From Enterobacter sp. kpr-6 (GTDB taxonomy: Bacteria; Pseudomonadota; Gammaproteobacteria; Enterobacterales; Enterobacteriaceae): 64,000 nt of DNA. Both the position numbers and the translations under genes were made by a program. Location: positions 897,538-961,537 of the forward strand of contig NZ_FOYH01000001.1 of NCBI RefSeq assembly GCF_900116015.1. Reading direction: 5' to 3'. Positions 26,937 to 34,667 of the stretch are shown in pieces (position 1 is the stretch's first letter; each line of letters starts with the position of its first letter). The notes under the pieces are model-generated. The model saw nothing but the letters and a program-made list of their open reading frames with translations. It did not search any database and was not told the origin of the DNA.

Positions 26937-27622
26937 ACTCAGAAATTTTTCGTGCAGTTTCCAGCCGTGACGGAGAAGTCCTGGCGCGTATGGCGGGTGA
27001 TGGACGTGAACAGGCCAAAGTGATCAGCAGCGATGCTGAGCGTCTGGTCGATGCGCTGTTCCGCCAGCTTAAGCAGGTTTTCCCCGCGTCAACGCAGACC
27101 AATCTTCGCAGTGAAACCGAAGAGACGGTCGCCAAGCAGCAGTGGATCGCCACATTTGCCGAAAATGGTATCCGCAGCCGTGAGCAGCTCTCCGCCGGTA
27201 TGCAGAAAGCGCGCGCCAGCGTGTCGCCGTTCTGGCCGTCACCGGGACAGTTCGTTGCATGGTGTCGGGAAGGCAAAGGGGCGCTGGGAGTGAGCCCGGC
27301 GGACGTCATGAGCGAATTCTGGAAGTGGCGAAAGCTGGTATTCCGTTATCCCACCAGCGAGCAATATCCGTGGCCGCAGCCGGTTCTGTATCACATTTGT
27401 CTCGAGCTACGCCGCCGTGGTGTCGATCGCCAGATGAACGAGAAGGAACTGCTCAGCGAAGCCGGAAATCTGCTGGCGCACTGGGAAAAGCGCGTTGCTG
27501 AAGGTAAGCCTGTCCCGCCCGTTCGCCGTGCACTGGCAGCGCCGAAAGCAGAGCAGGGGCCGACGCCAGCACAAATCCTGATGGCCGAGTTCAAACGCCG
27601 CCAGGAACAGGGGAGATCATGA
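26933..27622 (+). CDS. Replication protein P (helicase loader)
   Basis: 229 residues of the lambda P family: LFRQLKQVFPA; SPGQFVAWCREG; FWKWRKLVFRYPTSEQYPW; LLAHWEKRVAEGKPVP; C-terminal GPTPAQILMAEFKRR. It should take DnaB helicase to the O-bound origin. It overlaps the O-like gene by 4 bases (ATGA) and the next gene likewise. Confidence 0.9.
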   Translation: MNSEIFRAVSSRDGEVLARMAGDGREQAKVISSDAERLVDALFRQLKQVFPASTQTNLRSETEETVAKQQWIATFAENGIRSREQLSAGMQKARASVSPFWPSPGQFVAWCREGKGALGVSPADVMSEFWKWRKLVFRYPTSEQYPWPQPVLYHICLELRRRGVDRQMNEKELLSEAGNLLAHWEKRVAEGKPVPPVRRALAAPKAEQGPTPAQILMAEFKRRQEQGRS

Positions 27623-27990
27623 CCATGCGCAGTAAAGACCAACTGGCGGTAATCGCATTTCTTGATGCGAACAAAACCGCAACATCGCTTCAGCTGGAGC
27701 GAAACCTCGGCTGGAGCAACAAGCACACTCACGCCATCCTGGGCCGCCTTATGCGGATCAGAATTATCAAAAATGTCGGCAAGGCCCGCCACCCGGAGTA
27801 CCGGCTTTTGCAGCGCTGGCAGGAAAAAGTGAAGCTGCCTAAGCCCCCGAAAGCTTCCCCTGATGCGAAGCCAGTAGTGAGGGTTTGCATTGTGAAAACG
27901 CAGCAGGAACCGCCGTCAGTAGCAACAGTGTGCCGCCAGAACTGGCAGGGCTATCAGATACATAAAATTTTCGGGAGTGCACGGTCATGA
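27619..27990 (+). CDS. Winged-helix phage protein
   Basis: 123 residues. The first 65 form a winged helix (QLAVIAFLDANKTATSLQLE; SNKHTHAILGRLMRI). The rest is a basic, proline-rich linker with C-terminal NWQGYQIHKIFGSARS. This suggests a DNA-binding accessory protein of the replication cassette. It overlaps P and the following gene by 4 bases each. Target unknown. Confidence 0.65.
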   Translation: MTMRSKDQLAVIAFLDANKTATSLQLERNLGWSNKHTHAILGRLMRIRIIKNVGKARHPEYRLLQRWQEKVKLPKPPKASPDAKPVVRVCIVKTQQEPPSVATVCRQNWQGYQIHKIFGSARS

Positions 27991-28478
27991 GTGAAGCAAA
28001 AAACAACAAAGAACTGGTTGCGGCGGGGCATGAGTTCGCGCGCCTGATGTCGAGCGACACACCGATCATCGATATGGCGAAGATGGTCACGCAGCTGGCC
28101 GAACGCCTGGACTGCACCACATTAGCGCTGCGTGAAAAGGCAAAGCAGTGCGACACGCTTGCAGCAGACAACGTGGCCCGCGCCGACATCATCGGCCGAC
28201 TGGTCTGGCAGTACAGCACCAGCGGCATCAGGCCGGTTAAGAACTCCCTGAACCCGGCGTCGGCGCTGCTACATGATGCGCTGGGAGTTCTGCGCCATCC
28301 GGCCACTGCAGCCGCGGTCAGCGAGCTGAAAGCGCAGCGCGTAGAGTGCGCAACGGTGCATATTAAAAAGAACATTCAGCATCTGCCGGAAAATGATCGG
28401 ATGGCATATCACGATGCTATCGAATTGTGCTTTGGTGCTGCTGTACAACTACGCGCCGGGGAGGTAAACAATGTTTGA
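27987..28478 (+). CDS. Hypothetical phage protein (163 aa)
   Basis: Mostly helical (MVTQLAERLDCTTLALREKA; VSELKAQRVECATVHIKKNI), resembling the early accessory proteins called Eaa/Ea22-like in lambdoid phages. Function unknown. It is coupled to the preceding gene by a 4-base overlap and overlaps the next gene by 8 bases. Confidence 0.6.
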   Translation: MSEAKNNKELVAAGHEFARLMSSDTPIIDMAKMVTQLAERLDCTTLALREKAKQCDTLAADNVARADIIGRLVWQYSTSGIRPVKNSLNPASALLHDALGVLRHPATAAAVSELKAQRVECATVHIKKNIQHLPENDRMAYHDAIELCFGAAVQLRAGEVNNV

Positions 28479-28647
28479 GCCGGGAACCCATTGCATACAC
28501 ACTTCGAAATGGGAAAAACGTAAATGTCGAGTTGTCGCATATGATGGAGATTCGGTAGTCGTCAAAATGGAGCGTGGCGGGTATGCCGGAGTACCTAAAA
28601 AATCATTGACTCCATTGCCAGAAGCGCCGAAGCAGGAGGTGAAGTAG
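28471..28647 (+). CDS. Small hypothetical phage protein (58 aa)
   Basis: MFEPGTHCIHTSKWEKRKCR to KQEVK. SD GGGGAGGTAAACA is strong. The compact beta-like sequence (CRVVAYDGDSVVVKMERGG) looks like a small SH3-like or KOW-like fold, an inference only. It ends in TAGTG, overlapping the start of the truncated gene that follows. Confidence 0.65.
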   Translation: MFEPGTHCIHTSKWEKRKCRVVAYDGDSVVVKMERGGYAGVPKKSLTPLPEAPKQEVK

Positions 28648-28848
28648 TGGATCCGTTACTGCACTATTCCTGCCGCCGGATTACCGAGCTGGAAAGCCTG
28701 CTGCTGGTGGAGGTGCCAGACACGGTCTGACCCGCTGAGGTTTGACTGGTTTACGCACAGGTTGAAAGCGCCGGGGATCTGCCGGCGCACCACCAGTGTT
28801 GCCTGAAGTTCCAGAACAGGCGAATGTGGTTGAGAAAAATTTAGCAGC
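28647..28848 (+). pseudogene. Truncated early gene at the edge of the cargo block
   Basis: A GTG with an excellent SD (GGAGG, 7-base spacing) starts VDPLLHYSCRRITELESLLL but stops after 27 residues (28730). Downstream to about 28848 coding-like pieces persist in other frames (for example LPEVPEQANVVEKNLAAI). This looks like a gene broken when the AT-rich block to the right arrived. Confidence 0.5.
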
Positions 28849-28849
28849 A

Positions 28850-28868
28850 ATACTTAATTTTTAAGTAT
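28850..28868. terminator. AT-rich inverted repeat after kwaB
   Basis: ATACTTA / TAAGTAT with a 5-base T-rich loop lies 13 bases after the kwaB stop. It could terminate kwaAB and marks the left edge of the cargo. Confidence 0.45.
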
Positions 28869-28880
28869 ATTAATAAAAAA

Positions 28881-29858
28881 TTATGCTGCTGAGTCTTTCC
28901 CGACAGCAAGAAAAGGCTCTTGGTTTAGTGCTGTAAAAGATGCTTCATTGTTTAATAAACGGATAAAATATAGTTTTTGCTTTTGAGATGATAATTCAAT
29001 CAATCCGGTTTGGTTAAAGATGATATTTCGGCCTAAGATCGGAAACTTTTGAATTAGCGTTTGAATATTAGCTATGTTTATAGTGCCATTTTGTATTAAA
29101 GGACTATTTGCAGTAGTAGCAAGTCTGCGCATAAAATTTCTGTTTTTATGCATATCGTTAAAGATATCTAAAGGGCTTTGAAACTTTGTTACGTCTACTA
29201 TGTTCAATGCGATTATATGTGGCGTTGCATTTGCCGCTAAATTATTAATGACTTGCTCGAGTCCATAAACTCTTTCAAGTAGGCTAATATTCAAAGCGTA
29301 ATAAGTATTATTAAAGTAGAAGAAGTCAACGCTCCCATTAATATCAATGCTATCATGGTTAACTTCATCAAGGGTTCTACCATTTGCTGAAAAATATGAT
29401 AGTTTTGTTTTTTTATGCAACGCGATGGGATACTTGTGTTGGTAAACAACTACGCCCGCGCCTTGCCCATCACAAAGATAATATATAATTCCCTTAACAG
29501 AAGATAAATTTTGCTGAGCGAAGTCAAAATCAGGAGGTGAATTATTCACTCCAAAATTAAAGACATCAGCCATTTTCGCGAGGGCAGGGGGAAGGTGATT
29601 AATTACTTGATGATCGTACTCATGAACTTGCTTATCTCTTGTTAGCAGTGAAGATACCAGTGGCATGGAGTTTTGCCCAGCATTTGGATTAATTACATCA
29701 CGTCTGAGTGACTGACTAAATGACAGGGTTAATTTTTGCTCCGCTCCAGGTTCGAGCGCTACTCTGAATATCTTGGTTTGTCCTTGTACTTCTGCAACAA
29801 AATACGCCTCGCCTGAAATATTAGCAGAGTTTAATATACTGTTGATTGCTGTAAACAT
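28881..29858 (-). CDS. kwaB: Kiwa anti-phage protein KwaB (DUF4868)
   Basis: 325 residues from the ATG at 29858, chosen because GAGGATGGT precedes it; an ATG at 29894 inside kwaA would add 12. The C-terminal half has the DUF4868 pattern: NMRR-like region (NDMHKNRNFMRRLATTANS), IQTLIQKFPILGRNI, and the closing LYFIRLLNNEASFTALNQ...GKDS. Kiwa is a two-gene defence in which membrane KwaA and DNA-binding KwaB form an assembly that blocks phage replication or late transcription. It is AT-rich compared with flanking phage genes. It lies 11 bases after kwaA. Confidence 0.88.
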   Translation of the reverse strand: MFTAINSILNSANISGEAYFVAEVQGQTKIFRVALEPGAEQKLTLSFSQSLRRDVINPNAGQNSMPLVSSLLTRDKQVHEYDHQVINHLPPALAKMADVFNFGVNNSPPDFDFAQQNLSSVKGIIYYLCDGQGAGVVVYQHKYPIALHKKTKLSYFSANGRTLDEVNHDSIDINGSVDFFYFNNTYYALNISLLERVYGLEQVINNLAANATPHIIALNIVDVTKFQSPLDIFNDMHKNRNFMRRLATTANSPLIQNGTINIANIQTLIQKFPILGRNIIFNQTGLIELSSQKQKLYFIRLLNNEASFTALNQEPFLAVGKDSAA

Positions 29859-29869
29859 ACCATCCTCGA

Positions 29870-30466
29870 TTATTGGGTGATTTTTGCAAGGCATGTATTG
29901 TTATCAAGTTTTATATATTTTATTGTGCTGCCGTTATCGATATCGCCATGACATATTATTACGAATTCTTTAATTCCCCTGTCGTTAATTTTGGCCCTAT
30001 AAATTCTAAATCCGAGTAATGCTAATGAAGGGTTTGAATAAAAGCGGTTGGTTTTTACATATATCATTCCTATAGCTACTATCATTATCAACAGGTTCAA
30101 CATTGTCCTTTTACTGTTTACATCGGTAAAAACAAGTGGCATGACATAAGTCGTTAAGAACTCAAGATGCTCATGACTCTCATTTTTAACTTCAGAAACA
30201 GTACATGCAACGGACCAGCCAGAATTAAAAGAGAAGAGCAAGTAAAAGAATATTAAAAAGCCAGCTATAATCATTACGAAGCTAGAAATGAAGACTATAT
30301 TCTTTGGCGTTATTTTTGATAGGAACAATATTGTATCTTTGTTGTAGAGATATCTTGAGAATGAAACAAAAAGATTTTTATCATATGACATTATAAAGAG
30401 GGATATGAATAGCAGCCATAGAGACAATATATATAATGCATATTTTAAGCTTGTTCTTTTTCTCAT
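29870..30466 (-). CDS. kwaA: Kiwa anti-phage membrane protein KwaA
   Basis: 198 residues from the ATG at 30466 (GAGAG 9 bases before); an ATG at 30475 would add 3. Four hydrophobic segments fit the four-helix KwaA topology: YALYILSLWLLFISLFIM, VFISSFVMIIAGFLIFFYLL, a weaker LTTYVMPLVFTDV, and LNLLIMIVAIGMIYV. The conserved-looking RFYSNPSLALLGFRIY starts the cytosolic tail. It should sense phage attack at the inner membrane and hold KwaB. The pair is opposite in direction to surrounding phage genes and so has its own promoter. Confidence 0.87.
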   Translation of the reverse strand: MRKRTSLKYALYILSLWLLFISLFIMSYDKNLFVSFSRYLYNKDTILFLSKITPKNIVFISSFVMIIAGFLIFFYLLFSFNSGWSVACTVSEVKNESHEHLEFLTTYVMPLVFTDVNSKRTMLNLLIMIVAIGMIYVKTNRFYSNPSLALLGFRIYRAKINDRGIKEFVIICHGDIDNGSTIKYIKLDNNTCLAKITQ

Positions 30467-30540
30467 GGTTAACATCTCTCGGATTAACTTGATTTGATAT
30501 CGTTAATATTTTTCGTTTGTACATGGTTAGACACCACGAG

Positions 30541-30558
30541 CTGATTATCGGTAATCAG
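30541..30558. promoter_or_regulatory. Operator-like palindrome upstream of kwaA
   Basis: CTGATTA-TCGG-TAATCAG is a perfect 7-bp dyad 75 bases before the kwaA start. It is a plausible regulator site for the Kiwa promoter; no regulator is identified. Confidence 0.4.
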
Positions 30559-30644
30559 TTGCTACGAATAGAGATGGACAGAGGTTATTGCAAAGTCGTT
30601 TCTGACACGCTACCGCCACAAACGCACAATAGTGAGTCTGAGGA

Positions 30645-30682
30645 AATGTAAAATCATGAGACTGGCATAATGATTTTACATT
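30645..30682 (+). terminator. Long perfect hairpin upstream of Kiwa
   Basis: A 13-bp perfect stem (AATGTAAAATCAT at 30645-30657, ATGATTTTACATT at 30670-30682) with a 12-base loop, then CTTTTC. It could terminate a rightward transcript or be the 3' end of a short RNA. It lies in the gap between Kiwa and the nuclease gene. Confidence 0.45.
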
Positions 30683-31315
30683 CTTTTCGGCGTAAAAATC
30701 TAGAACAATGCCTCTAACCATTCATTGGATTACCACTGTTTTAATATACAGTATCTTGCTCTGGCTGCAATATGGATTTTCATCAAACCTGCCGGATACT
30801 GCAATGCAGTACTACCACTGATCGCCGAGGCATTGGTGCGGGCCAATCTGCCGGAGATGTGCTCGGTTACAGAGATTGCGGCGTAATCACTTTTTAAGCC
30901 GCCACAAGTTAAGAGTGGCTTTGCGCGAAGAGCAGACTTAGAATCTTCCGATATTCATTACTTCAGAAATAAAAAAGTTTATTGCTTCCTTACTAAAGCT
31001 ATGAAGTAAATAAATCGGATCGGGCTGGACCGGTTACTGGTCAGTTTTACACGTACGGGCGGTTTAGCCCTGCGTCGTCCTGTTGTTCGAACAGCGTAAT
31101 GCCACGCCCTTACGGGGGGCTGAGAAAAACTACAATACAAATAGTGGCGAGACCAGCTGAAAGTGATATCAGATATTGGTTATTCACAGAAACCGAGGGT
31201 AGATGGGCATAACTGGACAGACTGTGACATTCAGCGTGAAAGGATGAAGATTAAATATGTTAGAATCCCTGCATACACAGATCTTTGTACACGACTATGC
31301 ATTCCGGAAGGCATA

Positions 31316-32104
31316 ATGACAACGCAAACATTGGAAGGAAGATTTAAGGTACTTGAGCAGGACTACAAAGCAGTAATTGCTACACAGCATACCGCTCAAA
31401 ACTTGCTTACTCATCGTAATGAAACTTATGTCGATTCCGGTAAATATAAAAACTGGATTGCCAGAGTGAAAAAGTTAATTGAGGACAGCTACGGAAAAGA
31501 GTCTGACTATTACAAAGATTTTAATACTGTAAATAGCGGCTGGTCTTCTAATTACAACACCTTGACAAGGAGTTATAAGCCGTTGTTTGATGCTGCGAGA
31601 GATGACCTTGCGCACTCTGCTATCAGTATGGATACGCATATAGAAAGTTCACCGCTGAATCTCGTGCTGAATATTCTGAACAGATTTCCGGCCTTTGTTC
31701 GTCAGTTAAAGAGACGGCACCATGGCCGTGCGCCGCTTGAAGTTAATGACGAGTATGACGTTCAGGATATGGTTTATGCGCTGCTGACCCTGCACTTTAA
31801 TGATATCAGGGCGGAAGAATATACCCCTAGCTTTGCAGGGGCAGCCTCAAGGCAGGACTTTCTTTTGAAAAAAGAGAAAATTGTGATCGAGGTGAAAAAA
31901 ACTCGTGAAACACTGGGAGCCGGTAAAGTTGGCGGGGAGTTGCTTATTGATATGGTGCGCTACCGCGCTCACCAGGACTGCGATACGCTGATCTTGTTTG
32001 TATATGACCCGGATTGCTACATAAATAACCCTTTAGGTGTGAAAACCGATCTGGAATCTAAAGATGCGGAAGGAAAGGTGAAGGTAGTTATTGCGCAGTT
32101 CTGA
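31316..32104 (+). CDS. PD-(D/E)XK nuclease protein, candidate defence effector
   Basis: 262 residues from the ATG at 31316, behind GGAAGGCATA; an in-frame ATG at 31163 would add 51 residues that look non-conserved. Residues 1-140 are helical with no recognised domain. Residues 142-262 have a restriction-endonuclease core: DEYDVQDMVYALL, EEYTPSFAGAASRQDFLL (D181), IVIEVKKTR (E192, K194), then LLIDMVRYRAHQDCDTLILF and FVYDPD. I recall this core as the DpnII/MboI-type REase family often fused to defence sensors. No methylase is nearby, so it is unlikely to be a classical restriction enzyme. Confidence 0.75.
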   Translation: MTTQTLEGRFKVLEQDYKAVIATQHTAQNLLTHRNETYVDSGKYKNWIARVKKLIEDSYGKESDYYKDFNTVNSGWSSNYNTLTRSYKPLFDAARDDLAHSAISMDTHIESSPLNLVLNILNRFPAFVRQLKRRHHGRAPLEVNDEYDVQDMVYALLTLHFNDIRAEEYTPSFAGAASRQDFLLKKEKIVIEVKKTRETLGAGKVGGELLIDMVRYRAHQDCDTLILFVYDPDCYINNPLGVKTDLESKDAEGKVKVVIAQF

Positions 32105-32162
32105 CACGCTTAAGTATCAGCATACAGAATAAGGTTTGTGCTTATGCCAGCCGGTCGAGCAT

Positions 32163-32184
32163 GAAAAGGCCGCTCAGGCGGCCT
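32163..32184 (-). terminator. Terminator between nuclease and 97-aa gene
   Basis: AGGCCGC / GCGGCCT (7-bp stem, 4-base loop). Read leftward it is followed by TTTT, ending the 97-residue gene. It may also stop the convergent nuclease transcript. Confidence 0.65.
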
Positions 32185-32203
32185 GAGTTGTCACCACAGA
32201 TTG

Positions 32204-32497
32204 TTATCTTTTCCAAGTCAAGTCCAGATCTACATGGAAATCAGCAGGCTTAAGCTTGTCGCTGTCGCTGCGCTGGATTTGAGACATTATATTTCCAACG
32301 TTAGAGCCTGTTGATATTGCAAGTTGAGTGTCATCTGTAAAAGTGATGATTAACATTTCAGTTTGATGGACTTTTGCACCCGTTTTTTGAAAACCAATCT
32401 GGACAGATTTCACCGTCTTCCCCACCATTTCTGTAGCTTGATTGATAGAGTAATTAGCTTCAACTTGCAGGTCGTCTCTGAACTTAGGTAATGTCAT
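32204..32497 (-). CDS. Hypothetical protein (97 aa) in the cargo block
   Basis: A small, probably beta-rich soluble protein (VKSVQIGFQKTGAKVHQTEM; MLIITFTDDTQLAISTGSN; FHVDLDLTWKR) behind GAGGATAGAAA. It is leftward, with its own terminator and so probably its own promoter. No family recognised. An immunity-type or anti-sensor role would be speculation. Confidence 0.65.
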   Translation of the reverse strand: MTLPKFRDDLQVEANYSINQATEMVGKTVKSVQIGFQKTGAKVHQTEMLIITFTDDTQLAISTGSNVGNIMSQIQRSDSDKLKPADFHVDLDLTWKR

Positions 32498-32856
32498 TTT
32501 CTATCCTCTTTAGTGAAAATTTCAGTTATTTAGCAAAATTTTTCCTGTTATATTGCGACCAGCTCTCATAAGCACCTGAGTTTGCAATGTTTCATAAATA
32601 TCATGAAATGAACAGTGATGACGCAAAAAATAGGTACATTTTTGGCACAAAACGGACGTAAGGCCAAAACATACTCTCAGTAGATCTGTAATTGCCGAGA
32701 TGGTAATGAATGATTAACCGCAGTAACAACTGGATTACTTTGCGGAGCGACCAAGATGTAACCGATAGTCCAGCCCGTACTTGCCACATGAAAGTAACTC
32801 GCGCTACATTGAAATGATAGGGATTCACTTTAGGTAGTTCGATATGAGGGATCAAA
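32498..32856. other. Intergenic region upstream of the immunity gene
   Basis: About 360 AT-rich bases containing the divergent promoters of the 97-aa gene and the immunity gene. No colicin nuclease remnant is visible. A minus-strand frame here (32601-32864) lacks a ribosome site and coding character. Confidence 0.4.
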
Positions 32857-33114
32857 ATGTCCAAGCGTAAATTAGCCGATTATACAGAAGAGGAATTTGC
32901 CGCAGTGGTTAGCAAAATTATATCAGCGGACTTCGCAACGGATCGAGAACACAGTGAGGCGGTATATCAGTTTAATCAGCTGACAGAACATCCTGATGGG
33001 CATGACTTGATTTATTTCCCACAACCGAATGCTGACAGTTCAGTCAGAGGTATTGTCAATGCCGTAAAAGAATGGCGTGCCGCCAATGGAAAATCCGGAT
33101 TTAAATCGGTTTGA
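32857..33114 (+). CDS. Colicin-E/pyocin-type DNase immunity protein (orphan)
   Basis: 85 residues, the exact length and pattern of Im2/Im7/Im9 proteins: DYTEEEFAAVVSKI, then the colicin-binding helix ITEHPDG-type (LTEHPDGHDLIYFPQ) and C-terminal VKEWRAANGKSGFK. These proteins bind a DNase colicin next to its active site and protect the cell. The usual Tyr-Tyr-Pro hotspot is Tyr-Phe-Pro here. No bacteriocin gene lies beside it, so it probably defends against outside colicins or S-pyocin-like toxins. SD GAGGGATCAAA. Confidence 0.88.
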   Translation: MSKRKLADYTEEEFAAVVSKIISADFATDREHSEAVYQFNQLTEHPDGHDLIYFPQPNADSSVRGIVNAVKEWRAANGKSGFKSV

Positions 33115-33213
33115 TAAACACACTGCTTCGTTGATTTTCCAATATCACCTGTTCATAATGCCAGTGTCAGCCTGAACAACTGACAACCGGATACTCGCGC
33201 TGTATGGGGACAT

Positions 33214-33813
33214 ATGGCGCAACAACTACAACTAATCAAGCAGTCATCAGGAATCCTGATCCCCGCAACTGTGGAGACCAGCGATTTTCTGCATTCAAAA
33301 TGCAAGCTCGGCGCGGTACTCGAAGCTGAGTTTCGCCAGCTGCGTAACCCGGCATTCCATCGTAAATTCTTCGCGCTGCTAAATCTTGGTTTCGAATACT
33401 GGGAACCTACCGGCGGGGCCATCTCCTCCAATGAGCGCAGGCTGGTAACAGGCTATGCCAAGTACCTCGCCACCTTCAGCGGCAGCGAACCCGCGTTAAT
33501 GGATGCCGCTGAGCAGTATCTTGCACGCATCGCTGACCGCCGCGCCGGTAACATTAGCATTTGCAAATCGTTCGACGCCTACCGCTCCTGGGTGATTGTA
33601 GAGGCGGGCCACTACGACGCCATCCAGTTGCCTGACGACACACTCCGCAAGCACCCCCGCAGCATCGCGTTCGCCAGCATGGACGAAACCGAGTTCCAGC
33701 AGCTCTATCGCGCAGCGCTCGATGTGCTGTGGCGCTGGATCCTCTGCCGCGCATTCCGCAGCCAGGCGGAGGCTGAGAATGCCGCTGCGCAGCTGATTAG
33801 CTTCGGGAGCTGA
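33214..33813 (+). CDS. DUF1367 phage protein
   Basis: 199 residues. FRQLRNPAFHRKFFALLNLG and the SICKSFDAYRSWVIVEAGHY segment mark DUF1367, common in the late-early (nin-like) region of enterobacterial phages. Function unknown, perhaps recombination linked. It resumes the GC-rich phage backbone after the cargo block. Confidence 0.82.
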   Translation: MAQQLQLIKQSSGILIPATVETSDFLHSKCKLGAVLEAEFRQLRNPAFHRKFFALLNLGFEYWEPTGGAISSNERRLVTGYAKYLATFSGSEPALMDAAEQYLARIADRRAGNISICKSFDAYRSWVIVEAGHYDAIQLPDDTLRKHPRSIAFASMDETEFQQLYRAALDVLWRWILCRAFRSQAEAENAAAQLISFGS

Positions 33814-33817
33814 GTCG

Positions 33818-34018
33818 ATGAAAGAGACCTGGTTCAATCACACCGACTGCACCACACAACAGGCTGAACAGCTGCTGGTGGATTACCGACGCCGCGGCGT
33901 CATAGCTGAGCGCAGCCTTAATCCCGATTACATCATCTGGACTGTGAGCGCCCGATTGCCGGAAGGCATTAAGCCGCCGCGCCCGAGCCGGGTCTGGCAA
34001 AGCAAGGCGTGGGGGTGA
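33818..34018 (+). CDS. Small hypothetical phage protein (66 aa)
   Basis: MKETWFNHTDCTTQQAEQLL, then a beta-rich middle (RSLNPDYIIWTVSARLPE) and a basic proline-containing tail. It starts 4 bases after the DUF1367 stop and its end is close to the next gene's start, as in a coupled nin-type operon. No function recognised. Confidence 0.65.
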   Translation: MKETWFNHTDCTTQQAEQLLVDYRRRGVIAERSLNPDYIIWTVSARLPEGIKPPRPSRVWQSKAWG

Positions 34019-34020
34019 GC

Positions 34021-34302
34021 ATGGCTATCTATCGAAATAAGAAGTGGCTCGCCGCTGTTGGCCAGATAGAGCAGTGCGTCCTGTGTGGCGCTTGGGGCGT
34101 ACAGGTTGCTCATCGCAATGAAGGGAAAGGGATCGGGATGAAAACAGACGATTGCGCTACCGCTGCTATCTGCGTCACCTGCCATTCAGAGGTTGATAAC
34201 GGGAAGAGCCTGAGCCGCGATGAGCGCCGGCAACTCATGGACCGCGCCATTGTATTAACTCTTATACAAATTGCCCGCCGCGGGCTGGTGGTGCCTGCAT
34301 GA
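34021..34302 (+). CDS. YbcO-like zinc-finger nuclease (DUF1364 type)
   Basis: 93 residues from the ATG at 34021 (GGGGGTGAGC before it); a GTG at 34009 is rejected. The cysteine/histidine pattern CVLCGAWGVQVAHRNEGKG ... ICVTCHSEVDNG resembles the HNH-like fold of YbcO, a nuclease of the DLP12 and lambda nin regions. It lies just before rusA, as ybcO does in DLP12. Confidence 0.72.
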   Translation: MAIYRNKKWLAAVGQIEQCVLCGAWGVQVAHRNEGKGIGMKTDDCATAAICVTCHSEVDNGKSLSRDERRQLMDRAIVLTLIQIARRGLVVPA

Positions 34303-34667
34303 AAATCTATGACATTACGCCGATTGGCAAACCCCGTATGACACAGCGCGATCGCTGGCATAAACGTCCTGCGACCGCCGCTTATTGGGCCTTCAAAGCG
34401 CAGGTGCGGCTGCTGGGCATCGGGCTGCCCGAGTCAGGCTATCACATTACGTTCGTAATTCCGATGCCTGCCAGCTGGAGCAGGAAGAAGCGAGCTGAGC
34501 ATGTCGGGCAACCTCACCAACAAAAGCCGGACAAGGACAACCTGGAGAAGGCGCTGCTGGATGCAATCTTCGATGACGACAGCCGAATCTGGGATGGCCG
34601 GGTTACGAAGGTTTGGGGTGAGAAAGGGCAAATTATTATCAAAACAGATAAAGGGGCATTGGCATGA
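34299..34667 (+). CDS. rusA: Holliday junction resolvase RusA
   Basis: 122 residues. RusA family: PIGKPRMTQRDRW, and the acidic catalytic cluster KPDKDNLEKALLDAIFDDDS ending in IWDGRV. It cleaves four-way junctions, resolving recombination intermediates before packaging. It overlaps both neighbours by 4 bases (ATGA). Confidence 0.93.
   Translation: MKIYDITPIGKPRMTQRDRWHKRPATAAYWAFKAQVRLLGIGLPESGYHITFVIPMPASWSRKKRAEHVGQPHQQKPDKDNLEKALLDAIFDDDSRIWDGRVTKVWGEKGQIIIKTDKGALA

Larger units (their letters stand above)
30467..31315. other. Non-coding stretch between Kiwa and the nuclease gene
   Basis: About 850 bases with no convincing gene. It holds the divergent promoters of kwaA (left) and the nuclease (right), two inverted repeats listed separately, and a coding-like remnant at about 30795-30890 (PLIAEALVRANLPEMCSVTE, then a stop) that looks like the tail of a lost gene. 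GC content varies along it, so it is a patchwork. Confidence 0.5.

Noticed and set aside
30708..30821. A 37-codon hydrophobic frame (MPLTIHWITTVLIYSILLWL...)
   Set aside because: It could be a small membrane peptide, but there is no SD, and an overlapping frame carries a gene-tail remnant. Evidence is insufficient to call it.
31316..32104. Treating the nuclease as part of Kiwa
   Set aside because: Known Kiwa has two genes. This gene is divergent from kwaA with about 850 bases between, so it is kept as a separate candidate.
32601..32864. A minus-strand frame of 87 codons upstream of the immunity gene
   Set aside because: It covers the promoter region of two divergent genes, has no ribosome site and no protein-like pattern.
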